Shown here piece by piece: positions 55,893 to 64,000 of a stretch of 64,000 nt of DNA. This DNA comes from Williamsia sp. 1138 (GTDB lineage: Bacteria > Actinomycetota > Actinomycetes > Mycobacteriales > Mycobacteriaceae): contig NZ_MJEJ02000037.1 of the NCBI RefSeq assembly GCF_002095435.2, positions 62,001 through 126,000 of the forward strand, written 5' to 3'. The notes below the pieces were generated by a model. That model made no database searches, was not told where the DNA came from, and was given only the letters and a program-made list of their open reading frames with translations. How positions within the stretch are numbered: the stretch's first letter is position 1; each line of letters starts with the position of its first letter. A program made the position numbers and the translations under genes.

Positions 55893-57454
55893 GCGACTTT
55901 CCCTGGCTGACGCTGCTCTGGGCGGTACCGGTTCTCGGCGCCGTCCTCATCCTGACCTTGCCGCCGCGGTTGCGTCCACACGTCAAATGGCTGGCCCTGG
56001 GCGCGTCTCTGGTGGTGCTGGCGATCGCGATCGGACTGGCTGTCGGATTCGATCCCGGCGGCGCCCAGTACCAGTTCGTCGAATCCCGTTCCTGGATACC
56101 TGCGTTCGGCACCAGGTACGCGCTGGGCGTCGACGGGATCGCGCTGGCCCTGGTTGTCCTCACCGCGGTGCTGCTGCCGCTGCTGCTCATCGCCGGCTGG
56201 AACGACGCCGCCGAGGACCGGCGCCGGGCCACCCACCGTTATGTCGCACTGATGTTGCTCGTCGAGGCAATGGTGATGATCTCGTTCACCGCTCTCGACA
56301 TCCTGTTGTTCTACATCTTCTTCGAAGCCATGCTCATCCCGATGTACTTTCTCATCGCAGGGTTCGGCGGTCCCGCCGAGGCGGGTCTTCGCTCGCGCGC
56401 CGCCGTGAAGTTCCTGCTGTACAACCTCGCCGGCGGGCTGATCATGTTGGCCGCGGTCATCGGCCTCTACGTCGCCACCACCGACATGGGCAGCGGGACA
56501 TTCGATTTCCGGGAGATCGTCGCGGCCATCTCCTCGGGATCGCTCGACATCGACCCGACCGTGGCCAAGGCACTGTTCCTCGGCTTCATGTTCGCGTTCG
56601 CGGTCAAGGCCCCGCTGTGGCCCCTGCACACCTGGCTCCCGGATGCGGCAGTGCAGGCCACCCCGGCCGGCGCGGTACTCATGATGGCGGTCGTCGACAA
56701 GGTCGGAACGTTCGCCATGCTCCGCTATTGCGTTCAGCTCTTCCCGGACGCCACACGGTATTTCACACCGCTGATCATCACGCTCGCAGTCATCGGCATC
56801 GTGTACGGCGCCATCCTGGCGATCGGGCAGACCGACATGATGCGTCTCATCGCGTACACGTCGATCTCCCATTTCGGTTTCATCATCCTCGGAATCTTCG
56901 CCCTGACCAGCCAGGGGCAGGCGGGGTCGACGCTCTACATGGTCAACCACGGGATAGCCACCGCCGCACTGATGCTCATCGCCGGCTTCTTGATCACCCG
57001 CCGCGGCACCCGCAACATCGCGGACTACGGCGGGGTGCAGAAGGTCGCGCCGATCATGGCCGGCACCTTCCTCGTCGCCGGTCTTGCGACACTCTCCCTA
57101 CCCGGTCTCGGACCGTTCGTGAGCGAGTTCCTCGTTCTCATCGGCACGTTCACCCGCTATCCGGTCGCAGCGGTGTGCGCCACCATCGCCCTCGTACTCG
57201 CGGCGATCTATGTGCTGTGGATGTATCAGCGGATCATGACCGGTCCGGTCACCGCGGGAAATGAGAAGATACCCGACCTCAAACGGCGAGAACTCGCCGT
57301 GGTGGCCCCACTCATCGCCCTGCTCCTGGTGTTGGGCATTTACCCGAAACCCGTGATGGATGTGATCGACCCTGCTGTCGGGCACACCCTCACGGTGATC
57401 GATCAGCGTGACCCGGCGCCTGCCGTGGCCGAACCGGACGGAGGAGGGCGATGA
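55889..57454 (+). CDS. nuoM: NADH-quinone oxidoreductase subunit M
   Basis: A 521-residue antiporter-like proton-pumping subunit. The conserved helices include [13 protein letters not shown] (Glu of the channel), [20 protein letters not shown] (Lys of the channel) and [17 protein letters not shown]. The GTG at 55889 overlaps the nuoL stop; a GTG one codon earlier is also possible. Overlaps nuoN by 4 bp. Confidence 0.97.
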   Translation: MSDFPWLTLLWAVPVLGAVLILTLPPRLRPHVKWLALGASLVVLAIAIGLAVGFDPGGAQYQFVESRSWIPAFGTRYALGVDGIALALVVLTAVLLPLLLIAGWNDAAEDRRRATHRYVALMLLVEAMVMISFTALDILLFYIFFEAMLIPMYFLIAGFGGPAEAGLRSRAAVKFLLYNLAGGLIMLAAVIGLYVATTDMGSGTFDFREIVAAISSGSLDIDPTVAKALFLGFMFAFAVKAPLWPLHTWLPDAAVQATPAGAVLMMAVVDKVGTFAMLRYCVQLFPDATRYFTPLIITLAVIGIVYGAILAIGQTDMMRLIAYTSISHFGFIILGIFALTSQGQAGSTLYMVNHGIATAALMLIAGFLITRRGTRNIADYGGVQKVAPIMAGTFLVAGLATLSLPGLGPFVSEFLVLIGTFTRYPVAAVCATIALVLAAIYVLWMYQRIMTGPVTAGNEKIPDLKRRELAVVAPLIALLLVLGIYPKPVMDVIDPAVGHTLTVIDQRDPAPAVAEPDGGGR

Positions 57455-59067
57455 CGTCTCCAGCACTGGCAGTAGAGGTCCTGCCTGCGCCATCGATCGA
57501 GTACGCACAACTGTCCCCGATGCTGATCGTGTTCGGCGTCGCGGTGGTCGGTGTCTTGGTCGAGGCCTTCGGTCCCGCGAGGTACCGCTACGGCGGTCAG
57601 CTGGTGCTCAGTCTCGGAGGTCTGGCAGCCGCGTTTGTCGCGGTGGTCGTGCTGGCAGGGACCAATTCGTCGGCGGCGGTGGGATCGGTGGCCGTGGACG
57701 GTCCGACGCTGTTGTTGCAGGGGACGATCCTCGTTGTCTCCGCTCTGGCGATTCCACTGATGGCCCAACGCTCCACCACCGGGGTCGTGGTCGGTGCGGC
57801 TGCCGGCGCGAGCTCCGGCGCAGGGTCGGTCGGTGGCCGGAAGGTGCTCGACGCGTTTGCCTCTGCGGCCTCCACCGTGCCCGGCAGTCCGGCGGAGCAG
57901 AACGCCTCGCGCGCGGGTGTCGTTCAGACCGAGGTCTTCCCGTTGGTGATGTTCGCCGTCGGGGGCATGCTGCTCTTCCCTGCCTCCGACGACCTGCTGA
58001 CGATGTTCATCGCGCTGGAGGTCCTCTCACTCCCGCTGTACATGCTGTGCGGCCTCGCGCGGCGGCGCCGCCTGCTCTCGCAAGAAGCAGCGCTCAAGTA
58101 CTTTCTGCTCGGAGCATTCTCGTCGGCGTTCTTCCTGTTCGGTGCGGCATTCCTGTACGGGTACGCGGGGTCGGTACAGCTCGGCGAGATCGCCACAGCC
58201 ATCGACGCCGAGGCAGGCGATCGCACCCTCGCCCTGATCGGCGCCGGGTTGGTGTCCGTCGGTCTGCTGTTCAAGGTCGGGGCGGTGCCGTTCCACTATT
58301 GGGTGCCCGACGTGTACCAGGGCGCGCCGACGCCCATCACCGCCTTCATGGCCGCGGCCACCAAGATCGCCGCCTTCGGTGCCATGCTGCGTCTGTTCTA
58401 CGTCGCCTTGCCCGGACTCAAGGACGACTGGCGCCCGATCCTGATCGTGATCGCCATCCTGACCATGGTGATCGCCTCTGTCGTCGCCATCACCCAGACG
58501 GACATGAAGCGCATGCTGGCGTATTCCTCTGTGGCGCATGCCGGATTCATCCTCACCGGAGTGGTGGCCATCAACCGGGCCGGCCTGTCGTCGACCATGT
58601 TCTACCTCGCCGCGTACGGGTTCAGCACCGTGGGTGCGTTCGCCATCGTGACGCTGGTACGCGACAAGTCCGGGGAGGTCACCGACATGTCCCGCTGGGC
58701 CGGGCTGGGCCGACGATCACCCTTAATGGCGGGCGTATTCGCGTTGTTCTTGCTGGCGTTCGCAGGGATTCCGCTGACGAGCGGATTCGTCAGCAAGTTC
58801 GCGGTCTTCCAGGCCGCAGCGTCGGGAGGTGCTGTGCCACTGGTGATCGTCGGCGTCATCAGCAGCGCGATCGCCGTCGTGTTCTATGTCCGAGTGATCG
58901 TGTTGATGTTCTTCTCCGAGCCCGATTCTGACGCACCCACCGTCGTGATCCCGGGCATCGGCACCACCGTCTCCATTGCCCTGTGTGTCGTGGTGACCGT
59001 GCTGCTCGGGATTTTTCCGCAGCCACTTCTCGACCTCGCCGACCAGGCGGCGGCCTTCCTCCGGTAG
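57451..59067 (+). CDS. nuoN: NADH-quinone oxidoreductase subunit N
   Basis: A 538-residue antiporter-like proton-pumping subunit, last gene of the operon. Key elements: Glu in FIALEVLSLPLYMLCGL, Lys in LLFKVGAVPFHYWVPDVYQGAPTPITAFMAA (core FKVGAVPFHYWVPDVYQGAP) and YSSVAHAGFILTGV. A roughly 50-residue Ser/Gly/Ala-rich loop (about residues 110-155) between helices is longer than in E. coli. ATGA overlap with nuoM; a 25-bp hairpin terminator follows at once. Confidence 0.97.
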   Translation: MTSPALAVEVLPAPSIEYAQLSPMLIVFGVAVVGVLVEAFGPARYRYGGQLVLSLGGLAAAFVAVVVLAGTNSSAAVGSVAVDGPTLLLQGTILVVSALAIPLMAQRSTTGVVVGAAAGASSGAGSVGGRKVLDAFASAASTVPGSPAEQNASRAGVVQTEVFPLVMFAVGGMLLFPASDDLLTMFIALEVLSLPLYMLCGLARRRRLLSQEAALKYFLLGAFSSAFFLFGAAFLYGYAGSVQLGEIATAIDAEAGDRTLALIGAGLVSVGLLFKVGAVPFHYWVPDVYQGAPTPITAFMAAATKIAAFGAMLRLFYVALPGLKDDWRPILIVIAILTMVIASVVAITQTDMKRMLAYSSVAHAGFILTGVVAINRAGLSSTMFYLAAYGFSTVGAFAIVTLVRDKSGEVTDMSRWAGLGRRSPLMAGVFALFLLAFAGIPLTSGFVSKFAVFQAAASGGAVPLVIVGVISSAIAVVFYVRVIVLMFFSEPDSDAPTVVIPGIGTTVSIALCVVVTVLLGIFPQPLLDLADQAAAFLR

Positions 59068-59068
59068 C

Positions 59069-59133
59069 CCGGAAGTGGTGGGTTCGGGCGAGCGTTCGCC
59101 CAGGTCGAGCTCGCCCGAACCCACCACTTTCGG
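59069..59133 (+). terminator. Terminator of the nuo operon
   Basis: A perfect 21-bp inverted repeat (59073-59093 and 59109-59129), extended by four more pairs including one G-T, with a 15-nt loop, begins 2 bp after the nuoN stop. There is no U tract. The arm contains GTGGTGGGTTCGGG. Confidence 0.9.
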
Positions 59134-59135
59134 AA

Positions 59136-59141
59136 TATCAT
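59136..59141 (+). promoter_or_regulatory. Candidate -10 of a leaderless chorismate mutase transcript
   Basis: TATCAT lies exactly 6 bases before the ATG at 59148 and just behind the nuo terminator, with no Shine-Dalgarno in between. This fits initiation on the A of the start codon. Confidence 0.5.
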
Positions 59142-59147
59142 GGCGCC

Positions 59148-59726
59148 ATGCGGACTCGATCCTTACTCCTCGGCATCGCGGTGTCGGCAACGGCGTTGCT
59201 CGCCCCGACCGTGGCCCAGGCCGCGCCGGACGGTTCGGTCGCAGCCGTTGATCTGACCGGCCTGACGTCAGCGATCGCCGACCGGCTCGCCCTCGCCGAC
59301 ACTGTTGCGGCGTCCAAGTGGGCGTCTGGCGCAGCAATAGACGATCCCGTCCGCGAGCAGGTAGTGCTGGACTCGGTGACGCTGCTCGCCACCGAACGCG
59401 AGCTCGATCCCGCCTACGTCCGAATGGTGTTCCGAGACCAGATCGAGGCCAGCAAGACCGTCCAGCGCGGCCTGTTCGCGGTGTGGTCGTCACCGGGCGG
59501 CGTTCCCCCAGCAGGTTCGCCGGACCTCGGGCCGGTGCGGACGGCCATCAATGCGCTCAACGTCGAGATCGTCGATCAGCTGGCGGCTCAGGAAGCGATC
59601 CTGTCCGGCAGTCTCTGCCTCCCCGGCCTCGCCGGATCCACCGTGACCACGATTGCCGCCAAGCAGTTCGACCCTCTGCACATCGCGGGCCTGATTCAGG
59701 CCGAGTCCTCCCTCTGCGACGCCTGA
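59148..59726 (+). CDS. Secreted chorismate mutase (AroQ gamma class)
   Basis: A 192-residue exported chorismate mutase, the type of M. tuberculosis Rv1885c. A Sec signal peptide (MRTRSLLLGIAVSATALLAP, cleavage near AQA-AP) is followed by the all-helical domain. Active-site elements: ADRLALADTVAASKW (Arg and Lys), DDPVREQVVLDSV, FRDQIEASKTVQRGLFAVW (with conserved Gln/Arg). Two Cys (SLCLPG and SSLCDA) probably form the stabilising disulfide. It converts chorismate to prephenate outside the cytoplasm; physiological reason unclear. Expressed from its own probable leaderless promoter. Confidence 0.88.
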   Translation: MRTRSLLLGIAVSATALLAPTVAQAAPDGSVAAVDLTGLTSAIADRLALADTVAASKWASGAAIDDPVREQVVLDSVTLLATERELDPAYVRMVFRDQIEASKTVQRGLFAVWSSPGGVPPAGSPDLGPVRTAINALNVEIVDQLAAQEAILSGSLCLPGLAGSTVTTIAAKQFDPLHIAGLIQAESSLCDA

Positions 59727-59729
59727 CCG

Positions 59730-59798
59730 CAAACCCACCCGTTCTGGTCAAACCCAAGGGTCTGAAGCTCGTGGGTTTGCCTGGAACGGGTGGGTTTG
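59730..59798. terminator. Long imperfect hairpin after the chorismate mutase gene
   Basis: Two 27-nt arms (59730-59756 and 59772-59798) pair except for an internal 4-nt bulge, with a 15-nt loop. The arms contain AAACCCACCCGTTC, reminiscent of the ACCCACCAC arm of the nuo terminator. Probably the terminator of the mutase gene. Confidence 0.65.
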
Positions 59799-59809
59799 TC
59801 GAGAACACA

Positions 59810-59848
59810 AGAACAGCCCCTCACCTGCGTCAGGTGAGGGGCTGTTCT
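59810..59848 (-). terminator. Terminator of tRNA-Ser(CGA)
   Basis: A perfect 17-bp stem (59810-59826 and 59832-59848) with loop GCGTC begins 2 bases after the tRNA CCA end on the minus strand and is followed on that strand by TTGTGTTCTC. Confidence 0.85.
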
Positions 59849-59849
59849 A

Positions 59850-59940
59850 TGGCGGTGGCGGAGGGATTTGAACCCTCGGTACGGGGTTACCGTACACAGC
59901 ATTTCGAGTGCTGCACCTTCGGCCGCTCGGACACGCCACC
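59850..59940 (-). tRNA. tRNA-Ser (anticodon CGA)
   Basis: On the minus strand the acceptor GGTGGCG (59940-59934) pairs with CGCCACC, discriminator G and encoded CCA ending at 59850. The anticodon loop CTCGAAA gives CGA, reading UCG. Long variable arm (class II) and T loop GGTTCAAATCC are present. Confidence 0.95.
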
Positions 59941-60021
59941 GCCGAAAACTGTACCGCAGCACCCGGCTGAGTCAGCAATCAGCTGGTCAGCGCCGGTTTT
60001 CGGTCAGTTCCGGCGAAAGTG

Positions 60022-60231
60022 TCAGTGGCCGGTGAGCTTGTCCTTGACGTCATTCGTCTTGTTCTTGACGGCGTCGGCAGCGTCGGTGACCTTCTGCTTG
60101 ATGTTGGCACTGGCCTGGTCGCCCTGGCCCTCGGCCTTCAGGTCCTGGTTGTCGGTGGCACTGCCCGCGGCTTCTTTTCCGCGGCCCTTGAGCTCTTCGG
60201 CCTTGTTCTTTGCGTCGTCTGCGAGACCCAT
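60022..60231 (-). CDS. CsbD-family stress protein
   Basis: A 69-residue, highly charged, largely helical/disordered protein. The start MGLADDAKNKAEELKGRGKEA and the later KQKVTDAADAVKNKTNDVKDKL are the CsbD hallmark. In Bacillus such genes belong to the general stress regulon; the function is not known. GGAGG lies 7 bases before the ATG. Monocistronic, downstream of the tadA operon and upstream of the Ser tRNA. Confidence 0.93.
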   Translation of the reverse strand: MGLADDAKNKAEELKGRGKEAAGSATDNQDLKAEGQGDQASANIKQKVTDAADAVKNKTNDVKDKLTGH

Positions 60232-60418
60232 GGCATAACCTCCGTTTATCGGTAGATCACTCGGCTACTTTTTCAGCGCGCGAGACGCACGCCGGGCCGA
60301 TAGGCTCCGTCTACCCCGAGCACTACCCTCCAACGTGCCACAAGGCGGGGGCCGCTGCCACCACCTTCTACTCACTCGACGTGGCGATTGTGACAATCCC
60401 ATCTGAGGTGTTTACGAC

Positions 60419-60442
60419 GCCGGGGCGCGGGGTAACCCCGGC
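60419..60442 (-). terminator. Weak hairpin after tadA
   Basis: A 7-bp GC-only stem (GCCGGGG 60419-60425 with CCCCGGC 60436-60442), 10-nt loop, lies 2 bases beyond the tadA stop. It could terminate the tadA operon. Confidence 0.45.
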
Positions 60443-60444
60443 CG

Positions 60445-60894
60445 TCACCGGTGGTCGGCGAAGAACGCCCGCAACACCTCACCGCAGCGGTCTTCCAGGA
60501 CTCCACCCCGCACCTGCGGACGGTGGACGTTGCGACGATCCCGAACCACGTCCCACAGCGACCCCACGGCACCTGTCTTGGGCTCCCATGCCCCGAACAC
60601 CAGCCGATCCAGCCGCGCGAGGGTGATGGCGCCCGCACACATCGTGCACGGCTCCAGGGTCACTGCGATGGTGCAGCCACCGAGCCGCCAACTGTCGCCC
60701 ACCACGGCGACCGCGGCACGGATCGCAAGCACCTCGGCATGAGCCGTGGGGTCGGACGTCGCTTCCCTGGCATTCGCCGCGGACGCGATGACCCGCCCGT
60801 CGGCGTCCACGATCACCGCACCCACCGGAACATCCCTCGGATCGGCGTCTGCGGCTGCCGCCAACGCCGCCTCGATCAATTCTTCGTCCGACAC
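60445..60894 (-). CDS. tadA: tRNA adenosine(34) deaminase
   Basis: A 149-residue cytidine-deaminase-fold enzyme converting A34 to inosine in tRNA-Arg(ACG). Zinc ligands: His52 in AHAEV (with catalytic Glu54) and Cys83, Cys86 in LEPCTMCAGAI. The start is GTG. It follows its partner gene by 14 bp, the same order as Rv3753c-Rv3752c in M. tuberculosis. Confidence 0.95.
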   Translation of the reverse strand: MSDEELIEAALAAAADADPRDVPVGAVIVDADGRVIASAANAREATSDPTAHAEVLAIRAAVAVVGDSWRLGGCTIAVTLEPCTMCAGAITLARLDRLVFGAWEPKTGAVGSLWDVVRDRRNVHRPQVRGGVLEDRCGEVLRAFFADHR

Positions 60895-60908
60895 AGTCGA
60901 GCTACAAC

Positions 60909-61418
60909 TCAGTGATTGAGCTTCTCGAGGGTCTTCGACAGCTCATCGGCAAATCCCAAGCGAGCTGCGATCATTCCGATCTGTTCATCCGCGTAGAGAT
61001 CGGTGTCGCCGACGATCACGCTCATCACTGCCTCTTGCAATCCCAGATCGGAAAGCACGCCGAAATCGCCCTCGGCCCACGGTTCGACATCGTCGAGTTC
61101 GTCGGGATCGATGTCGGGAATGTCGACATTCAGCGATTCCAGGACATCCGCCGCGATGTCGTAGTCGATGGCGGCAGTGGCGTCGGAGATCAACAGTTTG
61201 GTACCGGAAGGCGAAGGCCTGACGATGATGAAGAACTCGTCGTCGACGTCGAGCAGACCGAAGACAGCACCCGCACTCCGCAGCCCCCGGAGCAGGTTCT
61301 CGGCCTCGCCGAGTTCGCTCAGCGCGCTGGTGTCCATCGTGGTGAGGGTCCATTTGCCGTCCTCCCGGACGACCGCAATGGCGAAACCTTCTACCTCATC
61401 CGCGCTCGCACCGGCCAT
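60909..61418 (-). CDS. tRNA adenosine deaminase-associated protein
   Basis: A 169-residue actinobacterial protein found next to tadA and usually annotated as deaminase-associated. It is acidic, with SELGEAENLLRGLRSAGAVFGLLDVDDEFF in the first half and DPDELDDVEPWAEGDFGVLSDLGL in the second. There is no catalytic motif. The biochemical role is not known; adjacency to tadA is the only clue. It is divergent from tyrA with a 90-bp gap. Confidence 0.9.
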   Translation of the reverse strand: MAGASADEVEGFAIAVVREDGKWTLTTMDTSALSELGEAENLLRGLRSAGAVFGLLDVDDEFFIIVRPSPSGTKLLISDATAAIDYDIAADVLESLNVDIPDIDPDELDDVEPWAEGDFGVLSDLGLQEAVMSVIVGDTDLYADEQIGMIAARLGFADELSKTLEKLNH

Positions 61419-61508
61419 AGCGGGTAACGGTAGCGGTCAGCGAGGGTAAACCCAACTCCCGTTGTGCTGTCGAGCTCCGACTCCGGCCGATGTGCGAATC
61501 TGGACCTC

Positions 61509-62465
61509 GTGACCCACTCTTCACCGCCACCACCCGTCTGCGTGCTCGGCCTCGGGCTCATCGGAGGCTCACTGATGCGTGCGCTGCACGACCGCGGTCG
61601 CCGAGTCTTCGGCTACAACCGCTCCGAGGAGACCGTGAGCGCCGCGAACGGGGATGGGTATGACGCCTCCGCGGATCTGGTCGCGACGCTGACCCGCGCT
61701 GCCCAGGAGTCGGCACTGATCGTGCTCGCCACCCCCGCACCGACCATCGACGCCATCCTCGCCGACGTCGTGAGGTACGCACCGCAGTGCCCTCTCACCG
61801 ACGTCGTGAGTGTGAAACAGCAGGTGGCGGCCACGGTGCACGCGCATGGGCTGAGCCGGAACTTCGTCGGCGGTCACCCGATGGCGGGCAGCGCGGAGTC
61901 CGGCTGGCAGGCCACCGATGCGAGTCTGTTCACCGGAGCCGTCTGGGTGGTCGCGACCGATGACGGGGCGGATCCGCAGGTATGGCGGTCCGTTGCGCAA
62001 CTCGCGCTCGACACCGGCGCCCGGGTGATCCCGGCCGCATCGGACGAACACGATCGCGCCGTCGCGGGTATCTCCCATCTACCTCACCTCACCGCGTCGG
62101 TGACCGCGGTGGTGGGAGCCGGCGAAGGCGAGCTCGCGCTGCGACTGGCCGCAGGTTCTTTCCGTGACGGCACCCGGGTGGCCGGAACCGCCCCGCACCT
62201 GCAGCAGGCGATGCTCGAGGCGAACTCCACCGCACTGCTCGCCGCGCTGAGCGAGACCATCGACCGGCTGACTTTTGCCCGCGATCAGCTCCGTGACCAC
62301 GGCACGGTGGAGACACTGGTCGCCGACGGCTTCCGGGCCCGCAAGCACTACGAGAAGATCCACGCTGCCGGCGACGATCCGGCGATCACCGTCGAACTGG
62401 GTACCGACGGGTGGGAAGCCGCATTCCGCAACGCCGCCCGACAAGGGGCGGTCTGGGCGGGCTGA
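61509..62465 (+). CDS. tyrA: Prephenate dehydrogenase
   Basis: A 318-residue NAD(P)-dependent enzyme making 4-hydroxyphenylpyruvate for tyrosine. Rossmann motif VCVLGLGLIGGSLMRAL (residues 10-26), LTDVVSVKQQV, and the catalytic His in GGHPMAGSAESGW (about residue 120) followed by SDEHDRAVAGISHLPHL. No ACT domain and no fused chorismate mutase. The GTG at 61509 is chosen over an earlier start at 61464 because it begins right before the Rossmann fold. Same position relative to tadA as Rv3754. Confidence 0.94.
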   Translation: MTHSSPPPPVCVLGLGLIGGSLMRALHDRGRRVFGYNRSEETVSAANGDGYDASADLVATLTRAAQESALIVLATPAPTIDAILADVVRYAPQCPLTDVVSVKQQVAATVHAHGLSRNFVGGHPMAGSAESGWQATDASLFTGAVWVVATDDGADPQVWRSVAQLALDTGARVIPAASDEHDRAVAGISHLPHLTASVTAVVGAGEGELALRLAAGSFRDGTRVAGTAPHLQQAMLEANSTALLAALSETIDRLTFARDQLRDHGTVETLVADGFRARKHYEKIHAAGDDPAITVELGTDGWEAAFRNAARQGAVWAG

Positions 62466-62485
62466 ACTCGCCGAGATCGATCAGC

Positions 62486-63112
62486 TCACACCCGTTCGGC
62501 GAGCCCCGGGTAATTGACGACGAAACCGTTCTCATCGACGGTGATCGTCGTCTGCGCCACCGGCGAGACGATGTCGATACCCGCTGCGGCAGGCGTGTAA
62601 CTCAGAGTGGCCGGGGTCACCTCGCCCGAGGGCAGGTAAAGATAGGCGACCGGGACCTCTGCGGGGCCTGAGTCCGGCTTGCCGAGCCCGAGACGCCGGA
62701 TCGGCAGGGTGTTGAAGAAGGGGCTCAACGCGAGGTCGACGTCTTGGGCGCCACCGAAATCGCTGCGTTCCATCCCGCGGGCGCTCTGCACCAGCCACGC
62801 GTCCTGTCCGTCACGGGTGATGGAGATCTGTGTGTCCCCGCCGGCCCGCACGAGATGCAGGGACAGCCGCTTCGTGACTCCGGCATCGTTGGTGATCAGG
62901 TCGTACGAGGCGCTGAACGCCTCATGTTTGTCGGTCGCGGCACCGATGATCCGGCCATAGGCCTTGATCCGTTTGCCGGTGACGGTGACTCGCACCTGCT
63001 CGAGGCGTTCTTCACCGATGCCACGCCAGGTCATCACCGACTTGAAGCCACCGCTCTCGGACGCACCGGGCTGGGGCGCGACGGGCTCTTGGGACACGTC
63101 TGGAGAACTCAC
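62486..63112 (-). CDS. Putative glycolipid-binding domain protein
   Basis: A 208-residue protein that looks like the PF06475-type glycolipid-binding family: SVMTWRGIGEERLEQVRVTVTGKRIKAYGRIIG opens the domain (core WRGIGEERLEQVRVTVTG), then SASYDLITNDAGVTKRLSLH, and the closing TPATLSYTPAAAGIDIVSP. The typical YR..D..W arrangement is only partly matched. No signal peptide. Ligand and function not established. It corresponds in position to Rv3755c. Convergent with tyrA (20-bp gap). Confidence 0.75.
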   Translation of the reverse strand: MSSPDVSQEPVAPQPGASESGGFKSVMTWRGIGEERLEQVRVTVTGKRIKAYGRIIGAATDKHEAFSASYDLITNDAGVTKRLSLHLVRAGGDTQISITRDGQDAWLVQSARGMERSDFGGAQDVDLALSPFFNTLPIRRLGLGKPDSGPAEVPVAYLYLPSGEVTPATLSYTPAAAGIDIVSPVAQTTITVDENGFVVNYPGLAERV

Positions 63113-63166
63113 CTCTTCAAGGTAGGCGACTGAGCCACCTGTTACCGAACCAACCGGCGATATCGG

Positions 63167-63868
63167 CTACGCGATTGCCAGATCCGGCGCCCGGCGCAAC
63201 CGCCCCTTCCCCGGTGCCGATGCCCAGGCCACCCCGGCGATGATGCTGTCGAGGATCAGGGCCAGCAGCGTCACCAGGAACGAACCGGCGATCATCGGCG
63301 GATAATCGTACGTGGCGAGTCCGTCGAAGATCGGCCGACCGAGGCCGCCGAGTCCCACGTACGCGGCGATCGCAGCGGTGGCGACCACCTGGAGCGTCGA
63401 GTTGCGCAGGCCACCGAGGATCAGCGGGAGCGCATTGGGCAATTCGACCTTCAACAGCACCTGCAATCCGTTGAAACCCATCGCCCGGGACGCGTCGACC
63501 ACGGATTTGTCGACGTTTGCCACCCCCGCGTAGGTACCGGCGAGCAGCGGGGGCACGCCGAGCAGGATCAGCGCGATGATGGTCGGGGTCAACCCCAGAC
63601 CCATCCACAGCGTGAAGAGCAGCAGCAGGCCCAGGGTCGGCAGCGAGCGCAGCATGTTGACGAGCCCCACCACGATCACCTCGCCCTTGCCGGTGTGACC
63701 GACGAACAGGCCGATCGGCACGGCGATCAAGGCGGCCAGGCCCACTGCGTAGAAGGTGTATTCGAGGTGCTGGGCTATCTCGATGAGCAGACCGTCTGTG
63801 TCGTCGGTTCCGGTCCAGTTGCTGGCGGTGGTGAGGTAGCTGACCGTGTCACTGAAGATGTTGCTCAT
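63167..63868 (-). CDS. proZ: ABC transporter permease for glycine betaine/proline-type osmolytes
   Basis: A 233-residue permease of the OpuCB/ProZ group. Six transmembrane segments; the EAA loop lies in DASRAMGFNGLQVLLKVELPNALPLILGGL (core AMGFNGLQVLLKVELPNALP) and GLVNMLRSLPTLGLLLLF is the substrate-channel helix. The ATG at 63868 overlaps the stop of the preceding permease gene (ATGA). Together with proW and, outside the window, ATPase and binding protein genes it imports compatible solutes during osmotic stress. Confidence 0.9.
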   Translation of the reverse strand: MSNIFSDTVSYLTTASNWTGTDDTDGLLIEIAQHLEYTFYAVGLAALIAVPIGLFVGHTGKGEVIVVGLVNMLRSLPTLGLLLLFTLWMGLGLTPTIIALILLGVPPLLAGTYAGVANVDKSVVDASRAMGFNGLQVLLKVELPNALPLILGGLRNSTLQVVATAAIAAYVGLGGLGRPIFDGLATYDYPPMIAGSFLVTLLALILDSIIAGVAWASAPGKGRLRRAPDLAIA

Positions 63869-64000
63869 GCCGGCGCCGCCTCTTTGCTCAGATTCATCCG
63901 GGCTCTCGACAGCCGACTCGGGGCCTTGCCGACCCGCGCCCACGGCGTGAGCAGCCGACCGAGCACCACCAGCAGCACGTCGATGACCAGCGCCAGCACC
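63865..64000 (-). CDS. proW: C-terminal end of a second osmolyte ABC permease (ProW-like, partial)
   Basis: About 44 residues up to the stop, with a transmembrane helix (VLALVIDVLLVVLGRLLTPW) and a basic tail. They overlap the proZ start by 4 bp. This is the expected end of the paralogous permease in proXVWZ-type operons; the rest lies beyond the window. Confidence 0.8.
   Translation of the reverse strand, partial: VLALVIDVLLVVLGRLLTPWARVGKAPSRLSRARMNLSKEAAPA

Overview
The window is a 64 kb chromosomal segment of a high-GC Gram-positive bacterium of the order Mycobacteriales, most likely a Gordonia-like genus. The evidence is very GC-rich third codon positions, many GTG starts, an Lsr2 nucleoid protein, MmpL transporters, a putative 10-methyl (tuberculostearic-type) fatty-acid operon, PimE-like GT87 mannosyltransferases, and gene orders that I recall from Mycobacterium tuberculosis. 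Two blocks match that order: recR-ybaB-SRPBCC-FAD oxidoreductase-methyltransferase-dnaX-aspartate aminotransferase-ligD/ligC (about Rv3714-Rv3731) and tadA-tyrA-proZ/proW (about Rv3752-Rv3757). The genus call is inference.

Layout. 1-1289: end of one CDS, a membrane-anchored small protein and a phosphoribosyltransferase. 1404-5907: a minus-strand run from an SRPBCC protein through an RluA-type pseudouridine synthase, YbaB, RecR and a P-loop kinase to a CaiB/BaiF CoA-transferase. 6095-8805: a translationally coupled FAD-oxidoreductase/methyltransferase pair for 10-methyl fatty acids. 8819-11198: a TetR gene divergent from an Old-Yellow-Enzyme protein fused to a DDN-type domain. 11285-17462: dnaX, two tandem GT87 glycosyltransferases and an aspartate aminotransferase, followed by the SRP RNA gene and tRNA-Ser(GGA). 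18049-20107: lsr2 and a CPA1 Na+/H+ antiporter. 20262-21970: a small, less GC-rich accessory module encoding an XRE-ImmA/IrrE metallopeptidase regulator and a PIN-like nuclease. 21971-25036: LigD-type polymerase, LigC ligase and GluQ. 25002-28381: two divergent membrane proteins with the same Pro-rich repeat, then a tgt whose usual zinc cysteines are missing. 28434-33237: an MmpL exporter with its TetR regulator, a lipoprotein/TetR pair and a secreted protein. 33338-40522: acyl-CoA metabolism (two acyl-CoA dehydrogenase loci, thiolase, enoyl-CoA hydratase, acyl-CoA ligase). 40558-43179: a second MMPL protein and a degenerate response-regulator receiver. 43442-59067: the complete 14-gene nuoA-N operon for complex I with a Crp-like site upstream and a strong terminator at its end. 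59148-64000: secreted chorismate mutase, tRNA-Ser(CGA), csbD, tadA with its partner gene, tyrA, a glycolipid-binding-domain protein, proZ and the end of proW.

The most interesting items are the XRE-ImmA/PIN module (its nuclease gene has no stop of its own and reads antisense into ligD), the Tgt lacking its zinc cysteines together with a perfect 14-bp hairpin in its 5' coding region, the OYE-DDN fusion, and several perfect palindromes that look like operators. No CRISPR array, insertion sequence, integrase or prophage was seen.
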